Shown: positions 8,767 through 17,729 of the stretch, piece by piece
Layout of the letters: each line of letters opens with the position of its first letter
Position numbering within the stretch: the first letter of the stretch is position 1
Source of the DNA: Candidatus Nitrotoga arctica
GTDB lineage: Bacteria > Pseudomonadota > Gammaproteobacteria > Burkholderiales > Gallionellaceae
Assembly (NCBI RefSeq): GCF_918378365.1
Contig: NZ_OU912926.1
Coordinates: forward strand, 2,170,001-2,234,000
Length of the DNA: 64,000 nucleotides
Reading direction: 5' to 3'
Position numbers and translations under genes: made by a program
Notes under the pieces: model-generated
Databases searched by the model: none
What the model was told of the DNA's origin: nothing
The model's input: the letters and a program-made list of their open reading frames with translations, nothing else

Positions 8767-10266
8767 ATGAGCAGCCTTGACAAGAACAGTGTTTCGGGTT
8801 CGACCACCGGTTCCGGCGCGTCCGCCGAGAGTGACCGCAACTCTCTGACCATCGGCGCCGACGGCCCGATCGTCCTGCACGACGTGCATTTCCTGGAGCA
8901 GATGGCGCACTTCAACCGCGAAAAGGTGCCCGAACGGCAGCCGCACGCCAAAGGCTCTGGCGCCTTCGGTGTGCTACAGGTCACCGAGGACGTCTCGAAG
9001 TACACCAAGGCGGCGTTGTTCCAGAAGGGCGCGTCCACCGAGATGCTGGCGCGCTTCTCCACCGTGGCGGGCGAGCAAGGCAGCCCCGACACCTGGCGCG
9101 ACGTGCGCGGCTTTTCGTTGAAGTTCTACACCACCGAAGGCAACTACGACCTAGTCGGCAACAACACCCCGGTGTTTTTCGTGCGCGACCCGATGAAGTT
9201 TCCCCACTTCATCCGCAGCCAGAAGCGCCTGCCCGACTCGGGCCTGCGCGACAACCACATGCAGTGGGACTTCTGGACCAACAATCCCGAGAGCGCGCAC
9301 CAGGTCACCTACCTGATGGGCGAGCGCGGCCTGCCGCACAGCTGGCGCCACATGAACGGCTATGGCTCGCACACCTACATGTGGGTCAATGCGGCCGGCG
9401 AGAAGTTCTGGGTCAAGTACCACTTCCACACCCGCCAGGGCATGGCTTTCTTCAGCAACGCCGAAGCCTCGGCAATGGCGGGCTCAGACGCCGACTTCCA
9501 CCGCCGTGATTTGTTCGAGGCCATTGCCGGCGGCAAGCATCCGGAGTGGACCGTGTCGATCCAGGTGATGCCCTACGCCGACGCGAAAAGCTACCGCTTC
9601 AATCCGTTCGACCTGACCAAGACCTGGTCGCACAAGGACTATCCGCTGATCAAGGTCGGCACGATGACGCTGAACCGCAACCCCGAGAACTTCTTCGCCC
9701 AGATCGAGCAGGCAGCGTTCTCCCCGGGCAACACGGTGCCGGGCATCGGCCTGTCGCCCGACAAGATGCTGCTGGGCCGGGCGTTCGCCTACGCCGATGC
9801 CCAGCGCAACCGCATCGGCACCAACTTCCACCAGTTGCCGGTGAACCAGCCAAAGGTGCCCGTCAACACCTACATGTTCGACGGCCAGATGGCCTACCAG
9901 CACAGCGGCAGCGCGCCGGTCTACGTGCCCAACAGCGGCGGCCGGCCCTGGGCCGACAGCACCGGCCCCGCGGCCGACGGCTGGGAAGCCGACGGCGCGA
10001 TGGTGCGCAGTGCCTACACGCTGCACGCCGAGGACGACGACTTCGGCCAGGCCGGCACGCTGGTGCGCGAGGTGTTCAATGACGCCCAGCGAGCAGCGCT
10101 GGTCGACCAGGTTGCAGGTAGCCTGCTGGGCGGCGTGCGCAGCCCGGTGCTCGAACGCGCCTTCGGCTACTGGAAGAGCGTGGACGCCGACGTGGGACGG
10201 CGTATCGAAGAGAAGGTGCGCACCGGCGCGGCCGGCAAGCCGGCTGAGGGGATGGGCGAAAGTTGA
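8767..10266 (+). CDS. monofunctional heme catalase
   Basis: A 499-residue small-subunit catalase (typical 480-510) that dismutates H2O2 in the cytoplasm. The catalytic His is His60 in [12 protein letters not shown] and the Asn is Asn133 in [12 protein letters not shown]; the heme-proximal Tyr region is [20 protein letters not shown] 8767 is preferred over 8752 because AAAGGA (8755-8760) is correctly spaced from it. It leads a same-strand group (catalase, dioxygenase, P-type ATPase, exchanger) within the GC-rich block; 46 bp separate it from the next gene. No regulator such as OxyR is adjacent. Confidence 0.95.
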   Translation: MSSLDKNSVSGSTTGSGASAESDRNSLTIGADGPIVLHDVHFLEQMAHFNREKVPERQPHAKGSGAFGVLQVTEDVSKYTKAALFQKGASTEMLARFSTVAGEQGSPDTWRDVRGFSLKFYTTEGNYDLVGNNTPVFFVRDPMKFPHFIRSQKRLPDSGLRDNHMQWDFWTNNPESAHQVTYLMGERGLPHSWRHMNGYGSHTYMWVNAAGEKFWVKYHFHTRQGMAFFSNAEASAMAGSDADFHRRDLFEAIAGGKHPEWTVSIQVMPYADAKSYRFNPFDLTKTWSHKDYPLIKVGTMTLNRNPENFFAQIEQAAFSPGNTVPGIGLSPDKMLLGRAFAYADAQRNRIGTNFHQLPVNQPKVPVNTYMFDGQMAYQHSGSAPVYVPNSGGRPWADSTGPAADGWEADGAMVRSAYTLHAEDDDFGQAGTLVREVFNDAQRAALVDQVAGSLLGGVRSPVLERAFGYWKSVDADVGRRIEEKVRTGAAGKPAEGMGES

Positions 10267-10312
10267 AGTGATTTTCCCTGCAACGGCAGAGCAAGGTCAC
10301 AAGGAACACGCC

Positions 10313-11176
10313 ATGACCACTCCCTTACGCATGCCGGCCGCATTCATTGGCCACGGCTCACCGATGAATGCACTGGAGGTCAATGACTTCACGCGTTGCT
10401 GGCGCGAACTGGGGCGTATGATGCCGCGCCCGCGCGCAGTATTGGCGATCTCTGCGCACTGGTTCATCCAGTCCACGGCCCTAACAGCCATGGCGCAGCC
10501 GCGGGTGACCCACGACTTCTATGGTTTTCCGCCCGAACTGTTCGACGTCCGCTATCCAGCTCCGGGCAGCCCGGAGATTGCGCAGGAGATCGCGGATGTG
10601 GTGCGCCCTGGAGATATTGGTCTGGACCACGATAGCTGGGGTCTGGACCATGGCACCTGGTCGGTGCTGGTACACGTGTTCCCGGCAACGGACATCCCTG
10701 TGCTGCAGTTATCCATCCACGCCGGCGCGCCGTTGGCCTACCACATGGAACTCGGCGCGCGGCGCGCGCCGCTGCGCGAACGCGGTGTGTTCATCATCGG
10801 TAGCGGCAACGTAGTGCACAACCTTCGGCGCGTGAACTGGTCGTACGGCAACCGCGGTTTTGACTGGGGCGTGCGCTTCGATGCGCACGTGCGGTCCATC
10901 ATGACGTCCGATCCCGCTGCACTGGCGGCGGTGGAGAAGCACCCCGACTACCCCCTGGCCGTGCCGACCAACGAGCACTTCCTGCCGCTTGCCTACCTGG
11001 CCGGGCTGTGCACCGCCGCTGGCGAAGCCGCGCAGCCGTTCGCCGCAGGCTGCACGCTGGGCTCCCTGAGCATGACCAGCTACCTGCTCGGCATGCAGCC
11101 ACCCGTGGCTCGCACTAGCGGGGATGAGGCCCAATTGCTGCCTGCTGGCGTGCCGCCGGAACAGACCAACATCTGA
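10313..11176 (+). CDS. class III extradiol dioxygenase (LigB/YgiD, DODA type)
   Basis: A 287-residue protein of the LigB superfamily, close in layout to E. coli YgiD. Metal and active-site blocks are visible: FIGHGSPMNAL with His14, LAISAHWF, LDHGTWSVL and GSGNVVHNLRRVNW. Members cleave catecholic substrates such as DOPA in vitro; the physiological substrate is unknown. ATG 10313 follows AAGGAA; the longer open frame upstream overlaps the catalase gene and is a shadow. Its stop overlaps the next start by one base (TGATG), so translation of the pump is probably coupled. Confidence 0.88.
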   Translation: MTTPLRMPAAFIGHGSPMNALEVNDFTRCWRELGRMMPRPRAVLAISAHWFIQSTALTAMAQPRVTHDFYGFPPELFDVRYPAPGSPEIAQEIADVVRPGDIGLDHDSWGLDHGTWSVLVHVFPATDIPVLQLSIHAGAPLAYHMELGARRAPLRERGVFIIGSGNVVHNLRRVNWSYGNRGFDWGVRFDAHVRSIMTSDPAALAAVEKHPDYPLAVPTNEHFLPLAYLAGLCTAAGEAAQPFAAGCTLGSLSMTSYLLGMQPPVARTSGDEAQLLPAGVPPEQTNI

Positions 11177-13995
11177 TGCTGCAAGCGCAGGTTCTAGTTC
11201 ACAGCAGCCCCCCGATCGACAACCCTTCGCTCCTCGATGCCGAAGCGGTTGCCCGCGCGCTGGGCACCGACCTCGAAAGCGGGCTCGGCACAGGCGACGC
11301 TGCTGCCCGACTCGCACACGATGGCCCCAACGCGTTGCGCGCCGCCACGAGCGTGCCCACCTGGCGCCGCATCCTCGGCCAATTCCAGGATCCGCTGATC
11401 TACCTGCTGCTGGCGGCGGTGGCGATCGCGCTGGCGGCCTGGCTGGTCGAAGGCCGGCAGGGCTGGCCGGTGGACGCGATCGTGATCGCATTGGTCATCC
11501 TCTTGAACGGTGCGCTCGGCTACGCGCAGGAAGCCAAGGCCGGCAACGCGGTGGCTGCATTGGCCGGCATGACGAGCGCCACCTGCGCGGTGCTGCGCGG
11601 CGGCAAGCCGCTGCGCATTGCGAGCGCGGAGCTCGTTGTCGGCGACTTGCTGGTACTTGGCGAAGGAGACCTCGTCGGCGCCGATGCGCGGCTGCTGCGC
11701 ACCGCTGCGCTGCGGGTGCAGGAATCGTCACTCACCGGCGAGAGCGAGGCGGTGCTGAAGGACGTGGCCACGCTGCCGGCACCGACGCCGCTCGGCGACC
11801 GGCTGAACATGGTGTTCAAGGGCACGGCGGTCGCGCAAGGCACTGGCCGGGCCGTCGTCACCGCGACCGGCATGTCCACCGAGATGGGCTCGATTGCCAG
11901 CATGCTCGATGCCACCGTTGAAGAGGCCACGCCGTTGCAGAAGGAGGTCAGCCGCATCGGCCGCATGCTCGGCATCGCGGTCATGATCATCGCCGTCGTC
12001 GTAGTCGCAACGATCCTGCTGATGTCGGACATCCGCGGCCCGTCTGACCTGATCACCGTACTGCTGCTCGGCGTGTCGCTGGCGGTGGCCGCAGTGCCCG
12101 AGGGGCTGCCTGCGATCCTGTCGGTGGTGCTCGCGATGGGCGTGCAGCGCATGGCCAGGCGCAAGGCCATCGTGAAGAAGCTGTCGTCGGTCGAGACCTT
12201 GGGCTCCGCTTCCGTGATCTGCTCCGACAAGACCGGCACGCTGACACGGTCCGAGATGACGATCCAGCGCGTCGTGACCGCCTCCGGCGACACGCTCGTC
12301 ACCGGCGTAGGTTATGCACCCGAGGGCAAGGTCGAGCATGAAGGCGCGCAGATCCAGCCCGGCGCGTTGCTGAACGAGCAGATCGTGGTGCTTAGCGGCG
12401 GCAGCCTGGCGGGCAACGCCAACTTGCGCCAGGCGGACGATGGTCGATGGGAGATCCAGGGCGACCCTACCGAAGCCGCCTTCCTCGTCGCCGAACACAA
12501 GCTCGGTGCGACCGAGCGGCGCGAGCGCCGCTTCGAGCGCATCGGCGAGGTCCCGTTCACGTCGGACCGCAAGATGATGTCGACCATCGAGCGCGACCAC
12601 GAGCACGCTGGCGAGATCGTGGTCATCACCAAAGGCGCACCTGACGTACTGCTCGAACACTGTACGCGTGCACGCGTCGGCATGGACGTCGTCGACCTCG
12701 ACGACGAACTGCGATCGCGCGCCCTCGCCGACGTGGCCCGGCTCACCGACGAGGCCTTGCGCACGCTCGCCGTCGCCTACCGCCCGCTGGCCCCCGGGGA
12801 GCGTGCCGAGGCTTCGCCCGACCTGGAGCGCGACCTGATCTTCGTCGGCACCGTCGGCATCATCGACCCGCCGCGCCCCGAGGCCGCGGTGGCGATCCGC
12901 GAGGCGCACCGGGCCGGCATCCGCGTGATGATGATCACCGGCGACCACCCGCGCACGGCGGCGCGCATCGCCGCCGACCTCGGCATCGTCGAGCCGGGCG
13001 CGCAGGCGCTAACCGGGGCCGAGCTCGATGAACTCGACGCTGCTGGTCTCGCCGCTGCGGTGCGCGTGACCTCGGTCTACGCCCGCGTGGCGCCGGTGCA
13101 CAAGCTGCGCATCGTCGATGCACTGCAAGCCGACGGCAACATCGTCGCAATGACCGGCGACGGCGTCAACGACGCGCCGGCGCTGAAATCGGCCGACATC
13201 GGCGTGGCGATGGGCATCACCGGCACCGAGGTGACCAAGCAGGCGGCGAAGATGATCCTCGTCAACGACAACTTCGCGACCATCGTCGACGCGGTGCGCG
13301 AAGGCCGCGGCATCTTCGACAACATCCGCAAGTTCCTGCGCTACTTGCTGTCATCGAACATGGGCGAGGTATTAACCGTCTTCCTCGGTGTCGTCGGGGC
13401 GGGCGTGATCGGCCTGACCGGCGGCAGTGAAGCCATCGTGCTGCCCTTGCTGGCGACGCAGATCCTGTGGATCAACCTCATCACCGACTCCGGCCCGGCG
13501 CTGGCCATGGGCGTGGACCCCGAGACCGACGACGTGATGGCGCGCAAGCCACGCAAGCCCACCGAGCGCGCCATCGACGCGCGCATGTGGTGGGGTGTGG
13601 TCGAGATCGGCTTGGTGATGGCGCTGGCCACGCTGCTGACCATCGACCTGTACCTGCCGGGCGGCCTGATCGAAGGCACGAACGATCTGGACAACGCCCG
13701 CACCGCCGGCTTCACGGTGCTCGTCTTGGCCCAGTTGTTCAACTGCTTCAATGCGCGCTCGGAGACGACCAGCGCCTTCCACCACCTGTTCGTCAATTCG
13801 TGGCTGTGGGGCGCCATCGCGCTGTCAGCCATCCTGCAGGTGGCAGTGGTGCACATCGGTTTCCTCAATGTGGCGTTCGGAACGGTGCCCCTGAGCCTCG
13901 AACAGTGGGCCGTGTGCCTGGCCATGGGCAGCACGGTGCTATGGTTCGGCGAACTGCGCAAGCTGGCGCTGCGCGCGTGGAGCGGGCGCAACTGA
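11176..13995 (+). CDS. P-type cation ATPase, type IIA (Ca2+-ATPase-like)
   Basis: A 939-residue membrane pump of normal type II size. Actuator motif TGES is at 187-190, the phosphorylated Asp351 lies in DKTGTLT, and the hinge motif GDGVNDAP starts at 661. The membrane helices carry the Ca2+-ligand patterns of SERCA-like pumps: VPEGLP in M4, SSNMGEV in M5 and NLITDSGPALAMG in M6. It probably exports Ca2+, though Mn2+ or Na+/K+ transport cannot be excluded. It is translationally coupled to the dioxygenase upstream and lies 1 bp before a Ca2+/cation exchanger gene. Together they look like a cation-efflux pair. Confidence 0.92.
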   Translation: MLQAQVLVHSSPPIDNPSLLDAEAVARALGTDLESGLGTGDAAARLAHDGPNALRAATSVPTWRRILGQFQDPLIYLLLAAVAIALAAWLVEGRQGWPVDAIVIALVILLNGALGYAQEAKAGNAVAALAGMTSATCAVLRGGKPLRIASAELVVGDLLVLGEGDLVGADARLLRTAALRVQESSLTGESEAVLKDVATLPAPTPLGDRLNMVFKGTAVAQGTGRAVVTATGMSTEMGSIASMLDATVEEATPLQKEVSRIGRMLGIAVMIIAVVVVATILLMSDIRGPSDLITVLLLGVSLAVAAVPEGLPAILSVVLAMGVQRMARRKAIVKKLSSVETLGSASVICSDKTGTLTRSEMTIQRVVTASGDTLVTGVGYAPEGKVEHEGAQIQPGALLNEQIVVLSGGSLAGNANLRQADDGRWEIQGDPTEAAFLVAEHKLGATERRERRFERIGEVPFTSDRKMMSTIERDHEHAGEIVVITKGAPDVLLEHCTRARVGMDVVDLDDELRSRALADVARLTDEALRTLAVAYRPLAPGERAEASPDLERDLIFVGTVGIIDPPRPEAAVAIREAHRAGIRVMMITGDHPRTAARIAADLGIVEPGAQALTGAELDELDAAGLAAAVRVTSVYARVAPVHKLRIVDALQADGNIVAMTGDGVNDAPALKSADIGVAMGITGTEVTKQAAKMILVNDNFATIVDAVREGRGIFDNIRKFLRYLLSSNMGEVLTVFLGVVGAGVIGLTGGSEAIVLPLLATQILWINLITDSGPALAMGVDPETDDVMARKPRKPTERAIDARMWWGVVEIGLVMALATLLTIDLYLPGGLIEGTNDLDNARTAGFTVLVLAQLFNCFNARSETTSAFHHLFVNSWLWGAIALSAILQVAVVHIGFLNVAFGTVPLSLEQWAVCLAMGSTVLWFGELRKLALRAWSGRN

Positions 13996-13996
13996 G

Positions 13997-14980
13997 ATGC
14001 AGCCGCATCCGGCCATCATCTTTCTCGGCGGCCTGGTGGTCATCATCGTCGGCGCCGAAGTGCTGCTGCGCGGCGCGACACGCATGGCAGCGATGCTGAA
14101 CATCCAGCCGATCCTCATCGGCTTGACCGTCGTCGCCATCGGCACCAGCATGCCCGAGCTGGCGGTGGGCATCACCGCCGCCTACGAGGGCAAGGGGCCG
14201 CTGTCCGTGGGCAATATCGCCGGCGGCAACCTCTTCATCCTGCTATTCGTGCTCGGCCTGAGCGCGCTGTATCGCCCGTTGCCGCTGAGGTTGCAGAGCA
14301 TCAAGTTCGACGTGCCGGTGATGATCGCCACGTCGCTGATGCTGATCGCCATGGCCTGGGACGGCGTGCTCAGCCGCACCGAGGGCGCGATCCTGGTGGG
14401 CGCCTCGATTGCCTACTTCACGACGCTGGTGCGCCTGAGCCGGCGCGAAAGCGCGCGGATGAAGCTCGAGTTCGCGCAGGAATACAGCCCGAGTGCGCTG
14501 AAGACCCGCCCCAGCCCCCGGCAGTGGGCGTGGAAGGGGCTGCTGCTGGCGGGTGGCATCGCGCTGACGATCATCGGCGCCAACCTGCTCGTAGCCGGAG
14601 CCGTCGACATCGCCACGAGCTTCGGTGTTTCCGATGCAGTGATCGGTCTGACCATCGTCGCCTTCGGCACGAATGCGCCGGAGTTGACGACCACCTTGGT
14701 CGCCACGCTGAAGGACGACCGCGACGTCGCCATCGGCAATCTCATCGGCAGCAGCATCACCAACATCCTGGTCATCCTCGGCCTGATCTGCCTGGCCGCA
14801 CCGGGGGGCATCGAGGTGAGCTCAGACGTGCTGCGCATCGACCTGCCGCTGGCCGCCCTGGTAGCCCTGGTGTGCCTGCCGGTGTTCAGGAGCGATCAGA
14901 AGGTCACGCGTCGGGAGGGCGCGTTCTTCGTTGCCGCCTACATCGCCTATCTGAGCTCGCTGCTGCTGTTGCGTACGTGA
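13997..14980 (+). CDS. CaCA family sodium/calcium exchanger (YrbG type)
   Basis: A 327-residue polytopic membrane protein with the two inverted alpha repeats of the Ca2+:cation antiporter superfamily. Repeat 1 has LTVVAIGTSMPELAVG, then GNIAGGNLF. Repeat 2 has LTIVAFGTNAPELTT, then GNLIGSSITN. The paired GTSxPE/GTNxPE acidic residues form the ion site in this family. About ten membrane segments are expected. It begins 1 bp after the ATPase stop, so primary and secondary Ca2+ (or other cation) export are encoded in one unit. Confidence 0.92.
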   Translation: MQPHPAIIFLGGLVVIIVGAEVLLRGATRMAAMLNIQPILIGLTVVAIGTSMPELAVGITAAYEGKGPLSVGNIAGGNLFILLFVLGLSALYRPLPLRLQSIKFDVPVMIATSLMLIAMAWDGVLSRTEGAILVGASIAYFTTLVRLSRRESARMKLEFAQEYSPSALKTRPSPRQWAWKGLLLAGGIALTIIGANLLVAGAVDIATSFGVSDAVIGLTIVAFGTNAPELTTTLVATLKDDRDVAIGNLIGSSITNILVILGLICLAAPGGIEVSSDVLRIDLPLAALVALVCLPVFRSDQKVTRREGAFFVAAYIAYLSSLLLLRT

Positions 14981-15073
14981 ACAGCCGACGCGGCGAATGC
15001 CTCGTCGCTTGATCTCCATCAACCCGGGACGGGGACCTGCCTCGTAGATTTCAAGCTGGAAAAAAAGAGTCCC

Positions 15074-15299
15074 ATGAACGCTCTAGCCGCCACCGCACCG
15101 CCTGCCGCGAGCACTTCCACCGCGAAGCAAGCCGGCCTCATCGCCGCGTTCGTGACGCTGCTCGTCATCACCTGGTTGTCGGGCGTAGCGGGCCTGCGGT
15201 CGGCGGGCAGGTGATGCTCGCCATTCCTCACCTTCGCGGTGATCGTGTGGATGACCGAGGCCCTCGACTACGCCGTGAGCGCCGTGGTCATCGGCGCGC
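15074..15299 (+). pseudogene. 5' remnant of an SLC13/DASS-like anion permease
   Basis: From ATG 15074 an N-terminal cytoplasmic stretch and first membrane helix are read (LIAAFVTLLVITWL), then a stop. The next helix, LTFAVIVWMTEALDYAVSAVV, follows in another frame after at least two frameshifts. The WMTEA...AVSA pattern resembles DASS/SLC13 anion transporters. Homology ends abruptly near 15299. Family assignment from so short a piece is tentative. Confidence 0.45.
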
Positions 15300-15387
15300 G
15301 AGAAGGTGGTGCGCTACCGCGAGCTGGTGGCGATCGAGGCGGTGAGCCGCGAGAGCGCTGACGATCAATCGTCGCCGCTTCGAGTGC

Positions 15388-15480
15388 ATGATGGATCGGC
15401 TTCGGTTCATGCGCGTGTTCCAGCGGGCGCTCGGCGAAGGTGGCTTCGCGGCGGCGTTTGATCGGAATCAAGCGCGAGGG
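15388..15480 (+). pseudogene. LysR N-terminal fragment at the island edge
   Basis: From ATG 15391 the frame reads MDRLRFMRVFQRALGEGGFA, close to the first residues of many LysR regulators. It then loses similarity within about 25 codons, where the GC-rich block ends. Only the first helix of the DNA-binding domain survives. Short, so tentative. Confidence 0.4.
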
Positions 15481-15579
15481 ATTGCTGTCTCAATAGTCTT
15501 CGGATACTCTGCGATGTAGAAGGCGTTTTAGCGTGATTCATTTACTCATATAGGTAGCTTCGTTTCAAGGAGCGGCAAT

Positions 15580-16479
15580 ATGCCAGGCATACAAAATCTT
15601 CTCGTCGCCACTGACTTTTCGGAACGGGCACAGAGAGCGGAAAAGCGCGCTGCTATGCTGTGTACGGGACACAAATGCAACACAGCGGAACTAATGACAG
15701 TGAGAGAGTCCGAGCAACTCGAGGGGCTTGCGCGACTCATGAATAAGTCACCTGAAGCAGCCAAGACAGAGGTTACCGATGCGGTTCTCCGCGAACTGCA
15801 GGCCCGGACCAGCGAGTTATCCAATGAATGCGGCGTCAAATTTACTTGCACCGTGCGATTCGGCCAGCCAGCCATCGAGATATCGGCCCGAAGTGAGGAA
15901 ATTTTTGCAGACTTGATTGTAATTGGTGCGCACGGCGGCAACTTCTTCACCGATATCTTTCTCGGAAATACGGCCGATAAGTTGATCCGACGCTGTAGGC
16001 GACCTTTATTGGTCGTGAGAAACGAACCGGCTTCCCCATATCGAAATATCCTTGTTCCGGTAGATTTTTCGGATGATTCGAGGCAGGCGGCACAGTTGGC
16101 GCTCCAGATCGAACCACAAGCAGAAATCACGTTTCTTCATGCCTATGAAGTTATGTTCGCAAGTAAATTATCTTACGCAGGCGTTTCGCAAGACGCCATT
16201 GATCACTACCGTATAAAGACCCGCCAAGAAGCCCTTCTGACGATGAACAAGTTCATTGATGACCTCAATGCTCCGCGGCGGCGCATAATGCGCGACGTTG
16301 TTCTTGGTCATCCCAGTGCGATCGTGCGAGATCACGCTGAAAAAATGCAAACAGATTTAATCGTTATAGGAAAACACGGACGCTCACGCATCGAAGAATT
16401 GATTGTGGGCAGCGTTACTCGTGACACGATCCACTGGACAAAATGCGACATTATGGTTGTCCCTCCGCTCGCTGCGTAG
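15580..16479 (+). CDS. tandem universal stress protein (UspA x2)
   Basis: A 299-residue cytoplasmic protein made of two Usp domains (about 1-148 and 150-299). Each ends with the nucleotide-binding loop: GAHGGNFFTDIFLGNTADKL in the first and GKHGRSRIEELIVGSVTRDT in the second, so both halves may bind ATP. An AAGGAG precedes ATG 15580. It is monocistronic, with a terminator-like hairpin 8 bp past its stop, and it faces the Mrp antiporter operon. Role: general stress adaptation; the specific signal is unknown. Confidence 0.9.
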   Translation: MPGIQNLLVATDFSERAQRAEKRAAMLCTGHKCNTAELMTVRESEQLEGLARLMNKSPEAAKTEVTDAVLRELQARTSELSNECGVKFTCTVRFGQPAIEISARSEEIFADLIVIGAHGGNFFTDIFLGNTADKLIRRCRRPLLVVRNEPASPYRNILVPVDFSDDSRQAAQLALQIEPQAEITFLHAYEVMFASKLSYAGVSQDAIDHYRIKTRQEALLTMNKFIDDLNAPRRRIMRDVVLGHPSAIVRDHAEKMQTDLIVIGKHGRSRIEELIVGSVTRDTIHWTKCDIMVVPPLAA

Positions 16480-16487
16480 GAACATTG

Positions 16488-16508
16488 GCATTCAGCGGAA
16501 TGCTTTTT
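16488..16508 (+). terminator. Rho-independent terminator after uspA
   Basis: GCATTC - AGCG - GAATGC followed by TTTTT. A perfect 6-bp stem with a tetraloop and a U-run, 8 bp after the UspA stop and before the convergent mnhG gene. Confidence 0.75.
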
Positions 16509-16561
16509 CAGAGCATTTCCATTCCTGAAATAGCTACATGCCTTGAAGCCAGTAATCGCTC

Positions 16562-16936
16562 TCATTCCTGCTCGGGAAAACGGTAGACGTCACCAGACGC
16601 AACCCCGCTGTCGCGTTTGCCGGCGCGTAGATCACGATACACCGCTGCCCGCATGATGAGCATTGACACGACCGGAGCAGTCATCAAGACAAAGACGGCG
16701 ATCAGCAATTCATGAAGCACCAATCGCGATTGCAGCACGGTGAAATAAAGCATGGACGCAATCAGCAGACATCCGGCACCAAGCGTGACGGTAATTGCCG
16801 GACCATGGATGCGCTGATAGAAATCAGGCAGGCGCATTAATCCAAGAGCGCCAATCAGGATGATGCTTCCTCCTAGTATCAGTAACGGCACAAGCAAGGC
16901 CGCGGCCCATAGTGGGATGGTTTCCATTTCATTCAT
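16562..16936 (-). CDS. mnhG: Mrp/Mnh antiporter subunit G
   Basis: A 124-residue, three-helix membrane subunit of the multisubunit Na+(K+)/H+ antiporter. The family block GLMRLPDFYQRIHGP is clear. The start ATG 16936 overlaps the mnhF stop (ATGA). A longer in-frame reading upstream merely overlaps mnhF and is not the start. It is the last gene of the operon. MrpG is required for assembly or activity of the complex in studied systems. Confidence 0.92.
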   Translation of the reverse strand: MNEMETIPLWAAALLVPLLILGGSIILIGALGLMRLPDFYQRIHGPAITVTLGAGCLLIASMLYFTVLQSRLVLHELLIAVFVLMTAPVVSMLIMRAAVYRDLRAGKRDSGVASGDVYRFPEQE

Positions 16937-17211
16937 TCGATGATTTCTCCGCGCATCAGAAATTTTGCAAAGGCAATAGTTGACACAAAACCGAGCAGTG
17001 CAATAAGCAGCGCTGCTTCGAAATAGATCTGGCTGCCGAACCGCATGCCGAGGATCAGCGCCAGCAGCATACCGCACATCCACAGCGTATCCAGCGCGAG
17101 TACACGGTCATGCGCCGCTGGCCCGATCAACAGGCGAACGGTGCAAAACAGCATGGCAATCACGACGCAAATCAGCGCGTAGTTTATTGCCAGCGCCAGC
17201 AGGCTAATCAT
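16933..17211 (-). CDS. mnhF: Mrp/Mnh antiporter subunit F
   Basis: A 92-residue protein with three membrane helices and the signature GPAAHDRVLALDTLW. It overlaps mnhE upstream and mnhG downstream by 4 bp each, giving tight translational coupling. It belongs to the inner-membrane Mrp complex. Symbols follow Mnh naming; Mrp and Pha are synonyms. Confidence 0.92.
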   Translation of the reverse strand: MISLLALAINYALICVVIAMLFCTVRLLIGPAAHDRVLALDTLWMCGMLLALILGMRFGSQIYFEAALLIALLGFVSTIAFAKFLMRGEIIE

Positions 17212-17729
17212 GGTGGGTTTTCCTCATGAATTTCCTCGTGAAAAATGTCGATAATGGGCTTTTCATAACGGGTCTTGATGGTAGCCACCCACCACTGTTC
17301 ATCGTGCAGGTCGAACACGTGCAGCACCAATTCGTGCCGGTCCGGTAAAATTTCCACCCAAACAGTCCCCGGAGTCGAATTGATCAGGCATGACAACAAT
17401 GCCAACCCATATGGGTTACGCAGGTCGAGCGGAATTTTAATGAATTGAGAGTTCATTCCATCCGGCTTGGGAAACAGGATCAAGCGGCTGACGGTAATCG
17501 CGGAATGCACAATTTCCACCAGCGCCATTCCCAGCAGGCGAATCAGCATTACGGGTTTTGCCAGTCGGGGATAGCCGATTGGCTGCATCAGGGGACGTGC
17601 CAGCAACGGCGCAACGATGGCAAGCACTGCGCCCAGCAGCAGATGGGCCGGGCTCAGACTCTGGTTGAGCAACAGCCAGAGCGCCAACAGCACTCCCGAC
17701 AGCAACGGCGATGGCAGCCCGCGCTTCAT
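17208..17729 (-). CDS. mnhE: Mrp/Mnh antiporter subunit E
   Basis: A 173-residue protein: two N-terminal membrane helices, then a cytoplasmic domain with the family block LALLSCLINSTPGTVWVE and LVLHVFDLHDEQWW. Normal MrpE length. It overlaps mnhD and mnhF by 4 bp on either side. Confidence 0.92.
   Translation of the reverse strand: MKRGLPSPLLSGVLLALWLLLNQSLSPAHLLLGAVLAIVAPLLARPLMQPIGYPRLAKPVMLIRLLGMALVEIVHSAITVSRLILFPKPDGMNSQFIKIPLDLRNPYGLALLSCLINSTPGTVWVEILPDRHELVLHVFDLHDEQWWVATIKTRYEKPIIDIFHEEIHEENPP

Larger units (their letters stand above)
7281..15480. other. GC-rich inserted block (genomic island)
   Basis: The block is clearly richer in G+C than both flanks and uses almost only G/C third positions. 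It starts inside a FecR remnant and ends in fragments of an SLC13-like permease and a LysR gene. Gene fragments at both edges and intact oxidative-stress and cation-pump genes in the middle fit acquisition from a high-GC proteobacterium by recombination. I see no integrase, att site or terminal repeat that would define it as one mobile element. Confidence 0.7.

Noticed and set aside
8703..14099. Many long open frames in other frames and on the minus strand of the GC-rich block
   Set aside because: They are the shadows expected in GC-rich coding DNA; the catalase, dioxygenase, ATPase and exchanger explain the region.
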